Shown: positions 1-8,516, numbered from the stretch's first letter. The stretch is DNA of 64,000 nt from Uliginosibacterium sp036017065 (GCF_036017065.1 NZ_JAYXHR010000001.1:1612001-1676000); one strand, 5' to 3'. Numbers and translations are program-made. The notes: generated by a model from the letters alone, not told the origin.

Positions 1-931
1 CGTCTCGCCCCGCCTGTCCTTCAGCGGCATGCTGAGCCGCGGCGAGGAAACGCTGTCGTTTCTCGGTGAGGGGGTAGATCCTGCGCGCGAAGCCCTCATC
101 TCCACGCGCGTGAATATCGTCGCCGGGCAGAACCTGTCCGCCGACGACGCCAAAGGCATTCTCGTCGGCGAGGGCCTGGCGGCGAATCTCGGCATCAAGC
201 CAGGCGACACCATCGTGCTGCTTGCCAACACGGCGCGGGGCGGCATCAATGCGGTGGAGGGACAGGTGCGTGGCGTGTTCGCCACGATCACCAAGGCCTA
301 CGACGACAACTTCCTGCGCGTGCCCATCGGCATGGCCCGCGAACTGGTGCGCGTCGAGGGAGCGACCAGCTGGGTACTGCTGCTCGACGACACGGCGAAG
401 ACGGACACTGCGCTGGCGCAGCTGCGCAATACGACGCGCAATGCCGGTGTCGAACTGTCACCCTGGTATGAGCAGGCGGACTTCTACAACAAGACGGTCA
501 CGCTGTTCTCGCGCCAGGTCGACGTGGTGAAGCTGATCATCGCGGTGATCATCGTCCTGTCGATCTCCAATACGCTGACCATGAGCGTGCTGGAGCGCAC
601 CAGCGAGATCGGCACCATCATGGCCCTGGGCACGCGACGCGTTGGCGTACTCGGCCAGTTCCTCACCGAAGGCCTGTTGCTGGGCATCGTGGGCGGCCTG
701 CTCGGCGTCCTCCTTGGCTGGCTGCTCGCCTGGGGCATCTCCCAGATCGGCATTCCGATGCCACCGCCACCGGGCATGGCGCGTGGCTACATCGGGCAGA
801 TACGCCTGACGCCCGCGCTCATGAGCGATGCGCTGTTCACAGCCCTGCTGACCACCCTGGCCGCCAGCCTGTACCCGGCCTGGAAGGCTTCCCGCATGAA
901 CATCGTCGACGCGTTGCGGCACAGTCGCTAG
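1..931 (+). CDS. FtsX/MacB-like ABC transporter permease (5' truncated)
   Basis: The reading frame is open from base 2, so the gene begins before the window; about 309 residues are visible. The periplasmic part is followed by three hydrophobic segments (near KLIIAVIIVLSISNTLTMSV, LLLGIVGGLLGVLLGWLLAW and the C-terminal LFTALLTTLAASLYPAW), the FtsX-domain layout of MacB/LolCE-type exporters. A GIPMPPPPG stretch between the last two segments recurs in the next gene as GIPMPPPPN. These permeases normally work with a LolD/MacB-type ATPase to drive export or lipoprotein release at the inner membrane. The next gene starts 7 bases after this stop and is a paralogue, so the two were probably a tandem duplication acting as a heterodimer. 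Substrate unknown. Confidence 0.88.
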   Translation, partial: VSPRLSFSGMLSRGEETLSFLGEGVDPAREALISTRVNIVAGQNLSADDAKGILVGEGLAANLGIKPGDTIVLLANTARGGINAVEGQVRGVFATITKAYDDNFLRVPIGMARELVRVEGATSWVLLLDDTAKTDTALAQLRNTTRNAGVELSPWYEQADFYNKTVTLFSRQVDVVKLIIAVIIVLSISNTLTMSVLERTSEIGTIMALGTRRVGVLGQFLTEGLLLGIVGGLLGVLLGWLLAWGISQIGIPMPPPPGMARGYIGQIRLTPALMSDALFTALLTTLAASLYPAWKASRMNIVDALRHSR

Positions 932-938
932 ACCAGCC

Positions 939-2153
939 ATGCTGACCCGGCTCGCCATCCGCAACATCTTCCGTCACCGCGTGCGCTCCGCCATGACGCT
1001 GGCCGCCATCGCGCTCGGCGTGGCCGGCCTCATCCTGGCCGGTGGCTTCGTGCAGGACATCTTCGTCCAGCTTGGCGAAGCGGTAATCCATTCCCAGTAC
1101 GGCCACGCCCAGGTGAGCCGCGAGGGCTTCATGGAGAAAGGCACGCGCAATCCCACCCGTTACCTGATCGAGCAACCCGAGGCACTGACCAAGCGTATCC
1201 GCGGCATCGAAGGGGTGGACGACGTCATGGCGCGCATCAGCTTTGCCGGTGTCATCAACAATGGCCGGCGCGACTACGGCATCGTCGGCGAAGGTGTGGA
1301 ACCCGCGAAGGAAGCGCGGCTCGGCAGCATGATCACCGTGCTGGCCGGACGCATGCTCGACGAAAAGGACCTCGACGGCATCATGATCGGCGAGGGCGTT
1401 GCCACCGCCATGGGGGTGACGCCGGGAGAGCGGATCAACCTCTTGATCAACACCGCCGAAGGGGCACTGAACACGCTGGATTTCGAGGTGATCGGCGTCT
1501 TCCGTACCTTCTCCAAGGACTTCGACGCCCACGCCGTGCGCATTCCCCTGGGCGCCGCGCAGGACCTGCTGCAGACGCCAGGCGCCAACGTGCTGGTGGT
1601 GTCCTTGCACAGGACCGACGACACCGACGCGTTCATGCCGCGCCTGCAGGCGTCGCTGGCCGGCATGCCGCTGGAGGCGCGTTCCTGGCGCAAGTTGTCC
1701 GACTTCTACGACAAGACCCGCGAGCTGTATGCCCGCCAGTTCGGCGTCCTCCAGCTCATCATCCTGGGCATGGTGCTGCTGGGCGTCTCGAACACGGTGA
1801 ACATGAGCATCTTTGAACGCGTGGCGGAGTTCGGCACGGTACGCGCCCTGGGCGATCGCCCCATCGACGTGCTGCGCAGCGTCCTGCTCGAACACCTCAT
1901 GCTCGGCCTGCTGGGCGCTGCGCTCGGCGTGGCGCTCGGCCTCGGTGCAGCCTGGCTGGCATCCTGGGTCGGCATCCCCATGCCACCGCCACCCAATGCC
2001 AATACCGGCTACCTTGCGCGCATCCAGGTACTGCCGATGAACGTGTTGCTCGCAGCCGTCATCGGCGTGGCTGCCACCGTCCTGGCAGCCCTGCTACCCG
2101 CCTGGCGGGTATCGCGTACACCCGTAGTCGATGCTTTGCGTCAAAGCGTCTAG
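939..2153 (+). CDS. FtsX/MacB-like ABC transporter permease
   Basis: Complete 404-residue permease. It has one N-terminal membrane segment (about residues 16-39), a periplasmic MacB-PCD-like domain of roughly 220 residues, then three C-terminal membrane segments ending in LLPAWRVSRTPVVDALR, the usual FtsX-domain ending. It is clearly paralogous to the preceding gene (shared PMPPPP loop and ALR terminus) and is almost contiguous with it, so the pair is likely one operon. The best candidate ATPase is the LolD-like protein encoded at 4470-5222 on the other strand. That assignment rests on proximity and family logic, not on an operon. Substrate is unknown. Confidence 0.9.
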   Translation: MLTRLAIRNIFRHRVRSAMTLAAIALGVAGLILAGGFVQDIFVQLGEAVIHSQYGHAQVSREGFMEKGTRNPTRYLIEQPEALTKRIRGIEGVDDVMARISFAGVINNGRRDYGIVGEGVEPAKEARLGSMITVLAGRMLDEKDLDGIMIGEGVATAMGVTPGERINLLINTAEGALNTLDFEVIGVFRTFSKDFDAHAVRIPLGAAQDLLQTPGANVLVVSLHRTDDTDAFMPRLQASLAGMPLEARSWRKLSDFYDKTRELYARQFGVLQLIILGMVLLGVSNTVNMSIFERVAEFGTVRALGDRPIDVLRSVLLEHLMLGLLGAALGVALGLGAAWLASWVGIPMPPPPNANTGYLARIQVLPMNVLLAAVIGVAATVLAALLPAWRVSRTPVVDALRQSV

Positions 2154-2159
2154 ACTGCA

Positions 2160-2234
2160 GACAGTGCCCCGAAAGGGCGGTGGCACGGCAAACCCTATGC
2201 ACAGGTCATCGTGCCAGGTTCGGGAGGAAAACCA
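2160..2234 (+). promoter_or_regulatory. structured 5' leader of the exosortase-associated acyltransferase
   Basis: The space between the permease stop and the acyltransferase start holds two mutually exclusive helices. One is TGCC/GGCA enclosing a CCC-GAAA-GGG stem-loop (2165-2185). The other is GGCACG/CGTGCC (2182-2187 with 2210-2215). A GGCAAACC segment lies at 2187-2194. GGCAAACC also occurs in c-di-GMP-I (GEMM) riboswitches, but the second conserved GACGCAAAGCC element is absent, so a canonical riboswitch is not claimed. The ribosome binding site GGGAGGA (2222-2228) lies directly after the element. Confidence 0.35.
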
Positions 2235-2993
2235 ATGTTTGGTCCATTCAACCTCGGCGAAGGCTTCAAGAAGTACTTCGAGATCGTGCCCGCCATCGAC
2301 GACGATGTGCGCCACGCGGTCTACCGCATCCGCCACGAGGTGTACTGCGAAGAGCTCCGCTACGAAGCGGAACGCCCCGACCGCATGGAAAGCGACGAGT
2401 ACGACCAGTACAGCCAGCACTGCCTGATGCGGCAGTCTGGCCCGCCGCTGGATCTGGTCGGTTGCACCCGGCTGGTACTCGCCCGTCGTGACAGCCAGGA
2501 CTGCATCCTGCCTTTCGAGAAGCTCTGCGAGGCAAGCATCAACCGCAGGATCGTCGATCCGGCAGCCTTGCCCCGCGAGAGCATTGCGGAAGTGTCGCGA
2601 CTCGCCGTGCGAAGTCGCTACCGACGCCGCAAGGGCGACGAGAAGCGCGAAGTCGTGATGAACAAGGAAGACTTCGGCACCAAGGACATGCCTCGTTTCC
2701 CATACATCCCGGTCGGGCTGTACCTGGGCACGGTCGCGCTGGCAAAACGCCAGGGCGTCGAAACACTGTTCGTGCTGACCGAGCCTCGCCTGGCGGATCA
2801 CTTCTCCAAGATCGGCGTGAAGATCCATCCCATCGGCGCGCCGATCCAGCATCGCGGCACGCGCCTGCCATCGATGATGAAGGTCGACGAGATCATCAAG
2901 GGCCTGCGGATGTTCATGAAACCGCTTTGGCGCACGATCAACGAACAGGTGGATGCCGCCTACGAAGCAGGCAAGCACCGGGAAATGGCCTGA
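2235..2993 (+). CDS. PEP-CTERM/exosortase system-associated acyltransferase
   Basis: A 252-residue protein that I recognise as the exosortase-associated acyltransferase family (GNAT/N-acyl amino acid synthase-like, about 250 residues). Characteristic stretches are VRHAVYRIRHEVYCEELRYE near residues 28-47, the SIAEVSRLAVRSRYRRRKGD segment, and PRLADHFSKIGVKIHPIG near the C terminus. The ATG at 2235 follows GGGAGGA by 6 bases and fits better than an in-frame GTG at 2211. Members accompany PEP-CTERM/exosortase protein-sorting and exopolysaccharide loci; the substrate is not established. No exosortase or PEP-CTERM protein was seen in this window, so the gene is separated from its usual partners. 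Confidence 0.82.
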   Translation: MFGPFNLGEGFKKYFEIVPAIDDDVRHAVYRIRHEVYCEELRYEAERPDRMESDEYDQYSQHCLMRQSGPPLDLVGCTRLVLARRDSQDCILPFEKLCEASINRRIVDPAALPRESIAEVSRLAVRSRYRRRKGDEKREVVMNKEDFGTKDMPRFPYIPVGLYLGTVALAKRQGVETLFVLTEPRLADHFSKIGVKIHPIGAPIQHRGTRLPSMMKVDEIIKGLRMFMKPLWRTINEQVDAAYEAGKHREMA

Positions 2994-3021
2994 ACCGGCC
3001 TCGCGCTTCACGCAGAAACAA

Positions 3022-3049
3022 AAAACGCCGGCATCCGCGCCGGCGTTTT
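3022..3049. terminator. bidirectional intrinsic terminator
   Basis: AAAACGCCGG-catccg-CGCCGGCGTTTT-type hairpin with T-rich flanks on both sides. It lies between the convergent acyltransferase and beta-barrel genes. Confidence 0.85.
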
Positions 3050-3111
3050 ATTTTTCACTCTTCTTTTTCAACTCTTCTTCAGTTCTTTTCCCGCTTTGCA
3101 GGAGAGCCTGC

Positions 3112-4473
3112 TCAGAACGACTGCTGGAACTCCGTCCACACCCGGTCGTTGGCGTCGTAGCGCCCGAAGTAGCCGGTCGCCGGCCCGTAGAACCACTCCG
3201 CGCCGAAACGGATGCGCGAGTTCGGTCGCAGGCGATAGCTGATCTGGGTATTCACCCAACCCTCGTTGCGGTTCAGGCTGCTGGCCCACAACACGCTGCT
3301 TTCCCAGTTGCCCCAGCCGCGCTTCAACACCACGCTGCCGCCGCTCTCCACCTTGTCGTTATTCATCGACACGTCATGACGCGTGAGGACACGCTGCGTG
3401 AGCTGCAGGTACAGGTTGAGATCCGCCGGAAGCGTGAAGTCGGCACCCACCGCGTAATCGAAACTGTCGGCCGCCAGCAGGCCATCGGCATCGTCCAGCC
3501 GGTTGACGGTGAAGCGACGCCCGTTGGTGTAGACCCCTTCGGCCTTCAGGACGACGCCATCGAGATCCTTCGAGACCGTGCCCCCGAACTGGCGGATGCG
3601 GTCATGCACCGGCGTGTAGATCGTGGCAGGCGTCGGTCCGGTCACGACCTGTCGTTCGTAGGTCGGCGCCACGTCGCGGCTGATATACGCAAAGCCGGAG
3701 ACGTCCCAGCCATTCTTGATGAATCCGCTGCGCAAGCCACCGCCCATATTCGAGGCGTTACGCTCCGGGCGTTGCTCGTCGTTGATGACGTAGGCATAAC
3801 CCGGCGTGGGTGGCGTGGGGTACGGGTAGAAATCGGCCCCCGGCTTGCCGATCTTGTCGTAGGTCTGCACCGGGATCAGCACGACCTCGGAATGCCAGTC
3901 CCCGGCAAAGTGCTCGGCACGTGCCGCCCATTGCGTGCGACGGATCGGTTCGAGTTCCAGCGACAGGTAGTCGCGTCGGTCACGCGGCGACACCACGTCG
4001 GCGACGAACAGACCCACCATCTCGCCCCACACGATGTGCTGCTTGCCCAGACGCAAACCGACATCACCCAGCTCCACGTCGGCGTAGTTCTCGCGCAACT
4101 CGAAGCCCAGCTTCTGGTCCTTGCGCACCGGCGCGGGATAGATGTCCTCGTTCATGCCTGCATAGGCGGCATCGCCATCGGCGCGGGCACCCAGTTTCCA
4201 CTTCACGTTGCCCGAGCCACCCTGCGCGTTGAGCAGGCCCCGCAGCCGCAGGTTCGACCAGTGCTCGGGCTTCGGCATGGTGTAGGCAGCCTTGGCTTCG
4301 AGCGAGCCGGAGAAGCGCAGCCCTCCTTCGGCTGGCGGCTTGGCAGCCGACGCGGCGGGAGCGGCCTTCTTCGGCAGATCGTCGCCGAACAGGTCGTCCA
4401 TACTCTGGGCATTGGCCGTCGCCGTTGCCAGCATGGCCAGCAAGCTCAGCCCCCAGGTGGTTCGCGCACTCAT
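3112..4473 (-). CDS. DUF1302-like outer-membrane beta-barrel protein
   Basis: A 453-residue protein with a Sec signal peptide (MSARTTWGLSLLAMLATATANA, cleavage before QSMDD). It then has many short amphipathic strands and ends in phenylalanine (TEFQQSF), as expected for an outer-membrane barrel. The sequence style (LGKQHIVWGEMVGLFVADVV, RLRPNSRIRFGAEWFYG) resembles DUF1302/alginate-porin-like proteins. Its start overlaps the stop of the ATPase gene by 4 bases (ATGA), so the two are translationally coupled. Similar sets (LolD-like ATPase, FtsX permeases, LolA-like protein, DUF1302 protein) suggest an envelope transport system whose substrate is unknown. Confidence 0.78.
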   Translation of the reverse strand: MSARTTWGLSLLAMLATATANAQSMDDLFGDDLPKKAAPAASAAKPPAEGGLRFSGSLEAKAAYTMPKPEHWSNLRLRGLLNAQGGSGNVKWKLGARADGDAAYAGMNEDIYPAPVRKDQKLGFELRENYADVELGDVGLRLGKQHIVWGEMVGLFVADVVSPRDRRDYLSLELEPIRRTQWAARAEHFAGDWHSEVVLIPVQTYDKIGKPGADFYPYPTPPTPGYAYVINDEQRPERNASNMGGGLRSGFIKNGWDVSGFAYISRDVAPTYERQVVTGPTPATIYTPVHDRIRQFGGTVSKDLDGVVLKAEGVYTNGRRFTVNRLDDADGLLAADSFDYAVGADFTLPADLNLYLQLTQRVLTRHDVSMNNDKVESGGSVVLKRGWGNWESSVLWASSLNRNEGWVNTQISYRLRPNSRIRFGAEWFYGPATGYFGRYDANDRVWTEFQQSF

Positions 4474-5222
4474 TGCCGTGCCTCCGCGGCAGCACGCGTA
4501 CGGCGGCGCTCGTTCACGTAGGTCCAGCCGCTGGCATTGCGGATACCGAGAATGGCGACCTCGCCATCCTCGATGCGCACCAGTCGGTTCGACATGGCCA
4601 TCACGCGTTTGTCGTGGGTGGAGAAGATGAAGGTCGTCCCTGTCTGTTTGTTGATTGCACGCATGAGTTGCAGTATTTCGTCACCGGTCTTGCGGTCCAG
4701 GTTGGCGGTCGGTTCATCCGCCAGCACGATGCGCGGATGGATCGCCAGCGCCCGTGCAATCGCCACGCGCTGGCGCTGGCCGCCGGAAAGCTGGTTCGGC
4801 CGCCGGTTGGCGTACTGCGCCAGCCCGACCACCTCCAGATAATGCTTGACCCGCTTGGCACGCTCGGCCGCATCGATGTCGGCCCGGCGCAGCATCGGGT
4901 ACTCGACATTCTCTGCGGCAGTGAGCACGGGAAGCAAGTTGAACGTCTGGAAAATGAAGCCGATCGTCCGGGAACGCAGGTCGGCGAGCTCGTCCGGCGT
5001 GTGGCCGGCCACGTCCTGGCCGTCGATGAGGATGCGCCCCTCGCTGGGTTCGTCGATGCAGCCGATGAGGTTGAGCAGGCTGGATTTACCGCTGCCCGAC
5101 GGACCGGCGATCGCCATGAAGACACCTTCCTCGATGTCGAGCGACACGCGCTTCAGGGCAACGACATCCTGCTCGCCCAGGCGATAGCGCTTCACGACCC
5201 GATCGACCTGCACGACGCTCAT
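4470..5222 (-). CDS. LolD/MacB-type ABC transporter ATP-binding protein
   Basis: A 250-residue nucleotide-binding subunit. It has Walker A GPSGSGKSS (about residues 40-48), the Q-loop in IGFIFQTFNLLPVLTAAENV, signature LSGGQRQRVAIARAL, Walker B IVLADEPTANLD and H-loop FSTHD. The spacing is typical of LolD/MacB/FtsE ATPases that energise FtsX-type permeases. The start ATG at 5222 has GGGGACA upstream. The C-terminal 30 residues after VRIEDGEVAI are Arg/Ala-rich and variable. It is coupled to the downstream beta-barrel gene and is the likely partner of the two permeases at the left edge of the window. Confidence 0.9.
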   Translation of the reverse strand: MSVVQVDRVVKRYRLGEQDVVALKRVSLDIEEGVFMAIAGPSGSGKSSLLNLIGCIDEPSEGRILIDGQDVAGHTPDELADLRSRTIGFIFQTFNLLPVLTAAENVEYPMLRRADIDAAERAKRVKHYLEVVGLAQYANRRPNQLSGGQRQRVAIARALAIHPRIVLADEPTANLDRKTGDEILQLMRAINKQTGTTFIFSTHDKRVMAMSNRLVRIEDGEVAILGIRNASGWTYVNERRRTRAAAEARQ

Positions 5223-5300
5223 GTTATGTCCCCATTTTTCCGTTGACTAGAATAGTCGGGCGGACAATGCCTCGTCCGCAGACTTCGACGGAGAACCACG
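5223..5300. promoter_or_regulatory. divergent promoter region of the ATPase and LolA-like genes
   Basis: This 78-bp gap separates two divergent genes and must hold both promoters. It contains a short inverted repeat GACTA-gaa-TAGTC (5245-5257) beside TTGACT. No convincing full -35/-10 pair can be assigned by eye. Confidence 0.3.
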
Positions 5301-6116
5301 ATGTTGCGACCAGCGTTGCGGCCGGAAGCCCCCCAGCCCTTCCGACCCCTGTGGCGAGCTGCACGCGCAGCCAGTCTTATCGTCCTCGCCACCCTGTCAC
5401 TGAACCCGCCCTTGCGGGCGCAAGCCCCCGCCGACGCGGACGCCGAGGCCCGGGCGATCGTCGAACGGGCCGACCGCATCCGCTTCCCCGCCGACGGCTT
5501 CCAGGTGGACATTGCCATCAGCTCGAAGGCTCCGGACCAGGGGAGCCCGGAAGCGCGCAAGTATCGCGTACTTTCGCGCGGCAACGAGAACACCATCGTG
5601 ATGACCGTGGAGCCGGAAGCCGATCGCGGCCAGATCATGCTGATGCGCGGCCGTGACCTGTGGCTGTTCATGCCCAGCGTGTCGCAACCGGTGCGACTGT
5701 CGGTCGCCCAGCGCCTGACCGGCGAAGTCGCCAACGGCGACCTCGCCCGCGCCAACTTCGCCGGCGACTACAACCCCAAGCTGCTGCGGGTGGACGGTAG
5801 CGGCGCCGATGCGCAGCAAGTGCTGGAGCTGAGCGCGGTGGACCGCAGCGTCACGTATGCCAAGGTACTGCTGTGGGTGAAGCAGGCCAATGGCCAGCCG
5901 GTGCGCGCGGAGTTCTACTCGGTGAGCAACCGGCTGCTGAAGACCTGCAGCTACGAGAACTACAAACAGCTCGGTGGCGCCTTGCGGCCCACCCGGCTGG
6001 TCATGGAAGACGCCCTGAAGAAAGGCGAAGTGTCCGTACTCGAATACGACGACATGAAGCCACGCGAGCTGCCTGACCGGGTGTTCTCCAAGGAGTACCT
6101 GCGCAAGCTGCAGTAG
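5301..6116 (+). CDS. LolA-like outer-membrane lipoprotein-sorting protein
   Basis: A 271-residue exported protein. The long N-terminal region ends in a signal-like hydrophobic stretch (AASLIVLATLSLNPPLRAQA), followed by a LolA-like half-barrel domain. Recognisable pieces are EARAIVERADRIRFPADGFQVDI, MLMRGRDLWLFMPSVSQPVRLSVAQRLTGEVANGDLARANFAGDY (noted in parts) and a final VFSKEYLRKLQ. This is the 'outer membrane lipoprotein-sorting protein' family commonly encoded beside FtsX/MMPL transporters. It is transcribed divergently from the ATPase gene and may carry the hydrophobic substrate across the periplasm to the barrel protein. That role is inferred from family and context. Confidence 0.82.
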   Translation: MLRPALRPEAPQPFRPLWRAARAASLIVLATLSLNPPLRAQAPADADAEARAIVERADRIRFPADGFQVDIAISSKAPDQGSPEARKYRVLSRGNENTIVMTVEPEADRGQIMLMRGRDLWLFMPSVSQPVRLSVAQRLTGEVANGDLARANFAGDYNPKLLRVDGSGADAQQVLELSAVDRSVTYAKVLLWVKQANGQPVRAEFYSVSNRLLKTCSYENYKQLGGALRPTRLVMEDALKKGEVSVLEYDDMKPRELPDRVFSKEYLRKLQ

Positions 6117-6134
6117 GGCATTGTGCCAAAAGGC

Positions 6135-6170
6135 ATCGGGCCGCTCCACCAGATGGTGGACCGGCCCGAT
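6135..6170. terminator. stem-loop terminator between convergent genes
   Basis: ATCGGGCCGCTCCACC-agat-GGTGGACCGGCCCGAT has one mismatch in a 16-bp stem and lies between two convergent genes. There is no long T tract, but the position supports a terminator for both directions. Confidence 0.6.
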
Positions 6171-6213
6171 CAATTTGTACGGCGCGGACAGTGGTCTTGC
6201 GACCGGCCGTCGC

Positions 6214-7353
6214 TCAGGTCCGCCAGACCGTACGCGAGCCCAGCGTAGACGTCGCGCCGACGGTGGACGTGGTCCCCATTTCCAGCGAGGTGAGCTGCGC
6301 CTTCTCGGCCAGCTCCATCAGCGGCATGCCGACACGGAACTCGTCCTCGATCATTTCCATCAACGGCATCAGGGTGTGGATCAGCTCGCGCAGGCGCTTC
6401 TTCGGCTCTTCGCGGGTACCGGAGCGCAGCTGTGTCAGCGCGTGGTCCACGCTGACCGCCAGGCGGCTGAAGCGGCCGACGTTGTCTGCCGTAACCTCGC
6501 CGGAATCCGACACCACGCGGTTGCCGCCCAGTGTCGTGCCCTCGGCCACACGCTGGGCCGCCAGCCCGAGCAGGTGCTCCAGGGTCATGGTCGGATCGCC
6601 CTTGGCACTGGCCAGGCCGATCGTGAGGCTCACACGGATGCGCGCCTCCTTGTAGGTCATGACGATGGTTTCGATGGCTCGCCGCAGACGCAGGGCGAAC
6701 GCGCCACAGGCATCCAGGTCGGCGGACGGCGAAATGACGGCGAACTGGCCTTCCGCCAGGTGGGCGATGGTGTCTTCCTTGCGCACCTTGGCCGACAGCA
6801 GCTTGGACAGCTTGCGGTGTATCAGCTGGCCCACGCTGTGGCCGTACTGCTCGCAGAGCTTCTCGTAGAAATCGACCTGGATGACCATCACCGACACGTC
6901 GCCACGGTTGCGCTTGACGAGTTGCTCGCGGCTTTCTTCCAGTTCGCGGCGGGTCTGTGCCAGTTTGGCGAGGGCCTCGATGCGCGCCAGCAGTTCGACG
7001 CGCGGCGTGCCCTTGTTGATGAAATCGGTGGCGCCCAGCGCCTGTGCCTTGAGCCGGGCGTCCTCCTCGTCCTCGCCGGAAATGATGAGGACCGGCAGCG
7101 AATTGACGCGGGACAGCCGCGAACCGCGGATGCGCTGCAGCAAGCCGAAGCCGTCTAGGCGCGGCATGCCGATGTCGGAGATGACCACCTCGATGGTCGG
7201 GTCGAGCAGCAGGGCCTGCCAGCCGGCCTCGCCGTCCGCCTCTTCGCGTACGTCGAACTTGTCGCGGATCTGTTTGATGAGCGACGCGCGCACCATGCGC
7301 GAATCGTCGATGATCAGCACCCGCGGCAAACTGGCGTTGATTTCACTGCTCAT
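6214..7353 (-). CDS. response regulator with degenerate GGDEF domain
   Basis: A 379-residue protein. The REC domain (about 10-125) has acidic pair D16/D17, phosphoacceptor D60 in VVISDIGMPRLDGFG, and the conserved K in FINKGTP. A GGDEF-like domain follows (about 150-285), but the catalytic GG(D/E)EF site reads AEGQF (residues 200-204). No RxxD inhibitory site is visible just before it, so diguanylate cyclase activity is very unlikely. It may be a c-di-GMP or GTP sensor or a protein-interaction module. The last 90 residues are a helical extension with no domain I can name. Monocistronic by position. Confidence 0.85.
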   Translation of the reverse strand: MSSEINASLPRVLIIDDSRMVRASLIKQIRDKFDVREEADGEAGWQALLLDPTIEVVISDIGMPRLDGFGLLQRIRGSRLSRVNSLPVLIISGEDEEDARLKAQALGATDFINKGTPRVELLARIEALAKLAQTRRELEESREQLVKRNRGDVSVMVIQVDFYEKLCEQYGHSVGQLIHRKLSKLLSAKVRKEDTIAHLAEGQFAVISPSADLDACGAFALRLRRAIETIVMTYKEARIRVSLTIGLASAKGDPTMTLEHLLGLAAQRVAEGTTLGGNRVVSDSGEVTADNVGRFSRLAVSVDHALTQLRSGTREEPKKRLRELIHTLMPLMEMIEDEFRVGMPLMELAEKAQLTSLEMGTTSTVGATSTLGSRTVWRT

Positions 7354-7408
7354 CGGCAGATACCCCGTCCGCAGCGACTCATTGGCAGACCCCCACTCTC
7401 AGCTACGC

Positions 7409-8410
7409 TCACATACCTTCTCCGATGCGCACCACCGTACGGCCATGCGCATCGCCGGCCATGAGCTGCTCGCACACGGCCGGCAGTTGTTCAAACTCCA
7501 CCACCCTTGTTACGGCATCGAGATGGCGTGGGCGCAGGTCACCCGCCAGACGGTCCCAGGCACGTTCTCGCGGCCCGAAACCGATATAGGCGGAATCAAT
7601 GCCCAGCAAACTCACCCCTCTCAGGACGAAGGGCATCACCGTCGTGTCCAGTTGTGTGCCGCTGGCCAGGCCAATGCTGGCAATCAGGCCTTGCGGCTTG
7701 GTCGTGCTGGCAATCCAGGCCAGCACATGCCCGCCGAGATTATCGACCGCGCCAGCCCAAAGCCCCTTGTCCAGCGGGCGAGTGGTCGGCAAAGCAAGAT
7801 CAGCGCGCAGCATGACCCGGGCTGCGCCGATCGACTTCAACCAGTCCGCCTGCTCGGCTTTGCCCGTCAGCGCGACGACTTCGTATCCCCGCCCGGCCAG
7901 CATGTCGATGGCCAGTGAGCCCACGCCGCCGGTGGCGCCGGTCACCAGGACCGGACCGCTTTCCGGCTTCAGCCCGTTGTCTTCCATGCGGTTGATGGCC
8001 AGGGCGGCGGTCAGTCCCGCCGTGCCCAGCGCCATCGATTGCGACAGGGACATGCCGTCCGGCAGCGGCAGCACCCAGCCACCCGGCACCAGGGCGTACT
8101 CGGCGTAACCGCCGTGATGGCCCACCCCGAGGTCATAGCTGGTGGCCAGCACCTTGTCGCCGGGGCGGAAACGCGGGGCGGCGCTGCGCACCACGGTGCC
8201 GGCCAGGTCGACGCCCGGCACGCAGGGGAAGCGGCGGACGATCGCGCCCTTGCCGGTCAGCGCCAGGGCATCCTTGTAGTTGACACTTGAATAGGCAACC
8301 TGGATCAGCACATCGCCGCCGTCCAGGTCCGATTCTTCCAGCGTGGTCAGCCGGCTGCTCACCTTGCGTGCGGCATCCTGTTCGACCAGATAGGCCCTGA
8401 AAGGCGTCAC
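7409..8410 (-). CDS. acuI: AcuI/YhdH-type acrylyl-CoA reductase / quinone oxidoreductase
   Basis: A 333-residue medium-chain dehydrogenase/reductase without zinc ligands. It has the YhdH/AcuI hallmarks: SSVNYKDALALTGKGAIVRRFPCVPGVDLAG near residues 40-70 and the nucleotide-binding motif VTGATGGVGS. A later segment reads GKAEQADWLKSIGA. I chose the GTG at 8410 because the mature sequence FRAYLVEQD begins there, AGGAG lies 7 bases upstream, and the length matches the family. Upstream ATG codons would add an unrelated leader overlapping the divergent HDOD gene. AcuI enzymes reduce acryloyl-CoA to propionyl-CoA with NADPH; without context the physiological substrate is uncertain. Confidence 0.87.
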   Translation of the reverse strand: MTPFRAYLVEQDAARKVSSRLTTLEESDLDGGDVLIQVAYSSVNYKDALALTGKGAIVRRFPCVPGVDLAGTVVRSAAPRFRPGDKVLATSYDLGVGHHGGYAEYALVPGGWVLPLPDGMSLSQSMALGTAGLTAALAINRMEDNGLKPESGPVLVTGATGGVGSLAIDMLAGRGYEVVALTGKAEQADWLKSIGAARVMLRADLALPTTRPLDKGLWAGAVDNLGGHVLAWIASTTKPQGLIASIGLASGTQLDTTVMPFVLRGVSLLGIDSAYIGFGPRERAWDRLAGDLRPRHLDAVTRVVEFEQLPAVCEQLMAGDAHGRTVVRIGEGM

Positions 8411-8516
8411 TGCCTGCTCCTGATTGGGCGATGGGGCAGCGATTATGGCACTGCGCCTGTTCAAGTTGCTGCGGCGGAAAGCCGTTGTATGGCCTGTCAA
8501 TTGCGTCTGCTTGGCC

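Noticed and set aside
2160..2234. Canonical c-di-GMP-I riboswitch
   Set aside because: Only the GGCAAACC piece is present; the GACGCAAAGCC segment and receptor hairpin are not seen.
2235..2993. A local exosortase/PEP-CTERM cluster
   Set aside because: No exosortase gene and no protein with a PEP-CTERM tail was found in the window.
2953..4521. Long plus-strand frame opposite the outer-membrane barrel and ATPase genes
   Set aside because: It starts inside the acyltransferase gene, crosses a terminator and has shadow composition, while the minus strand has clear domains.
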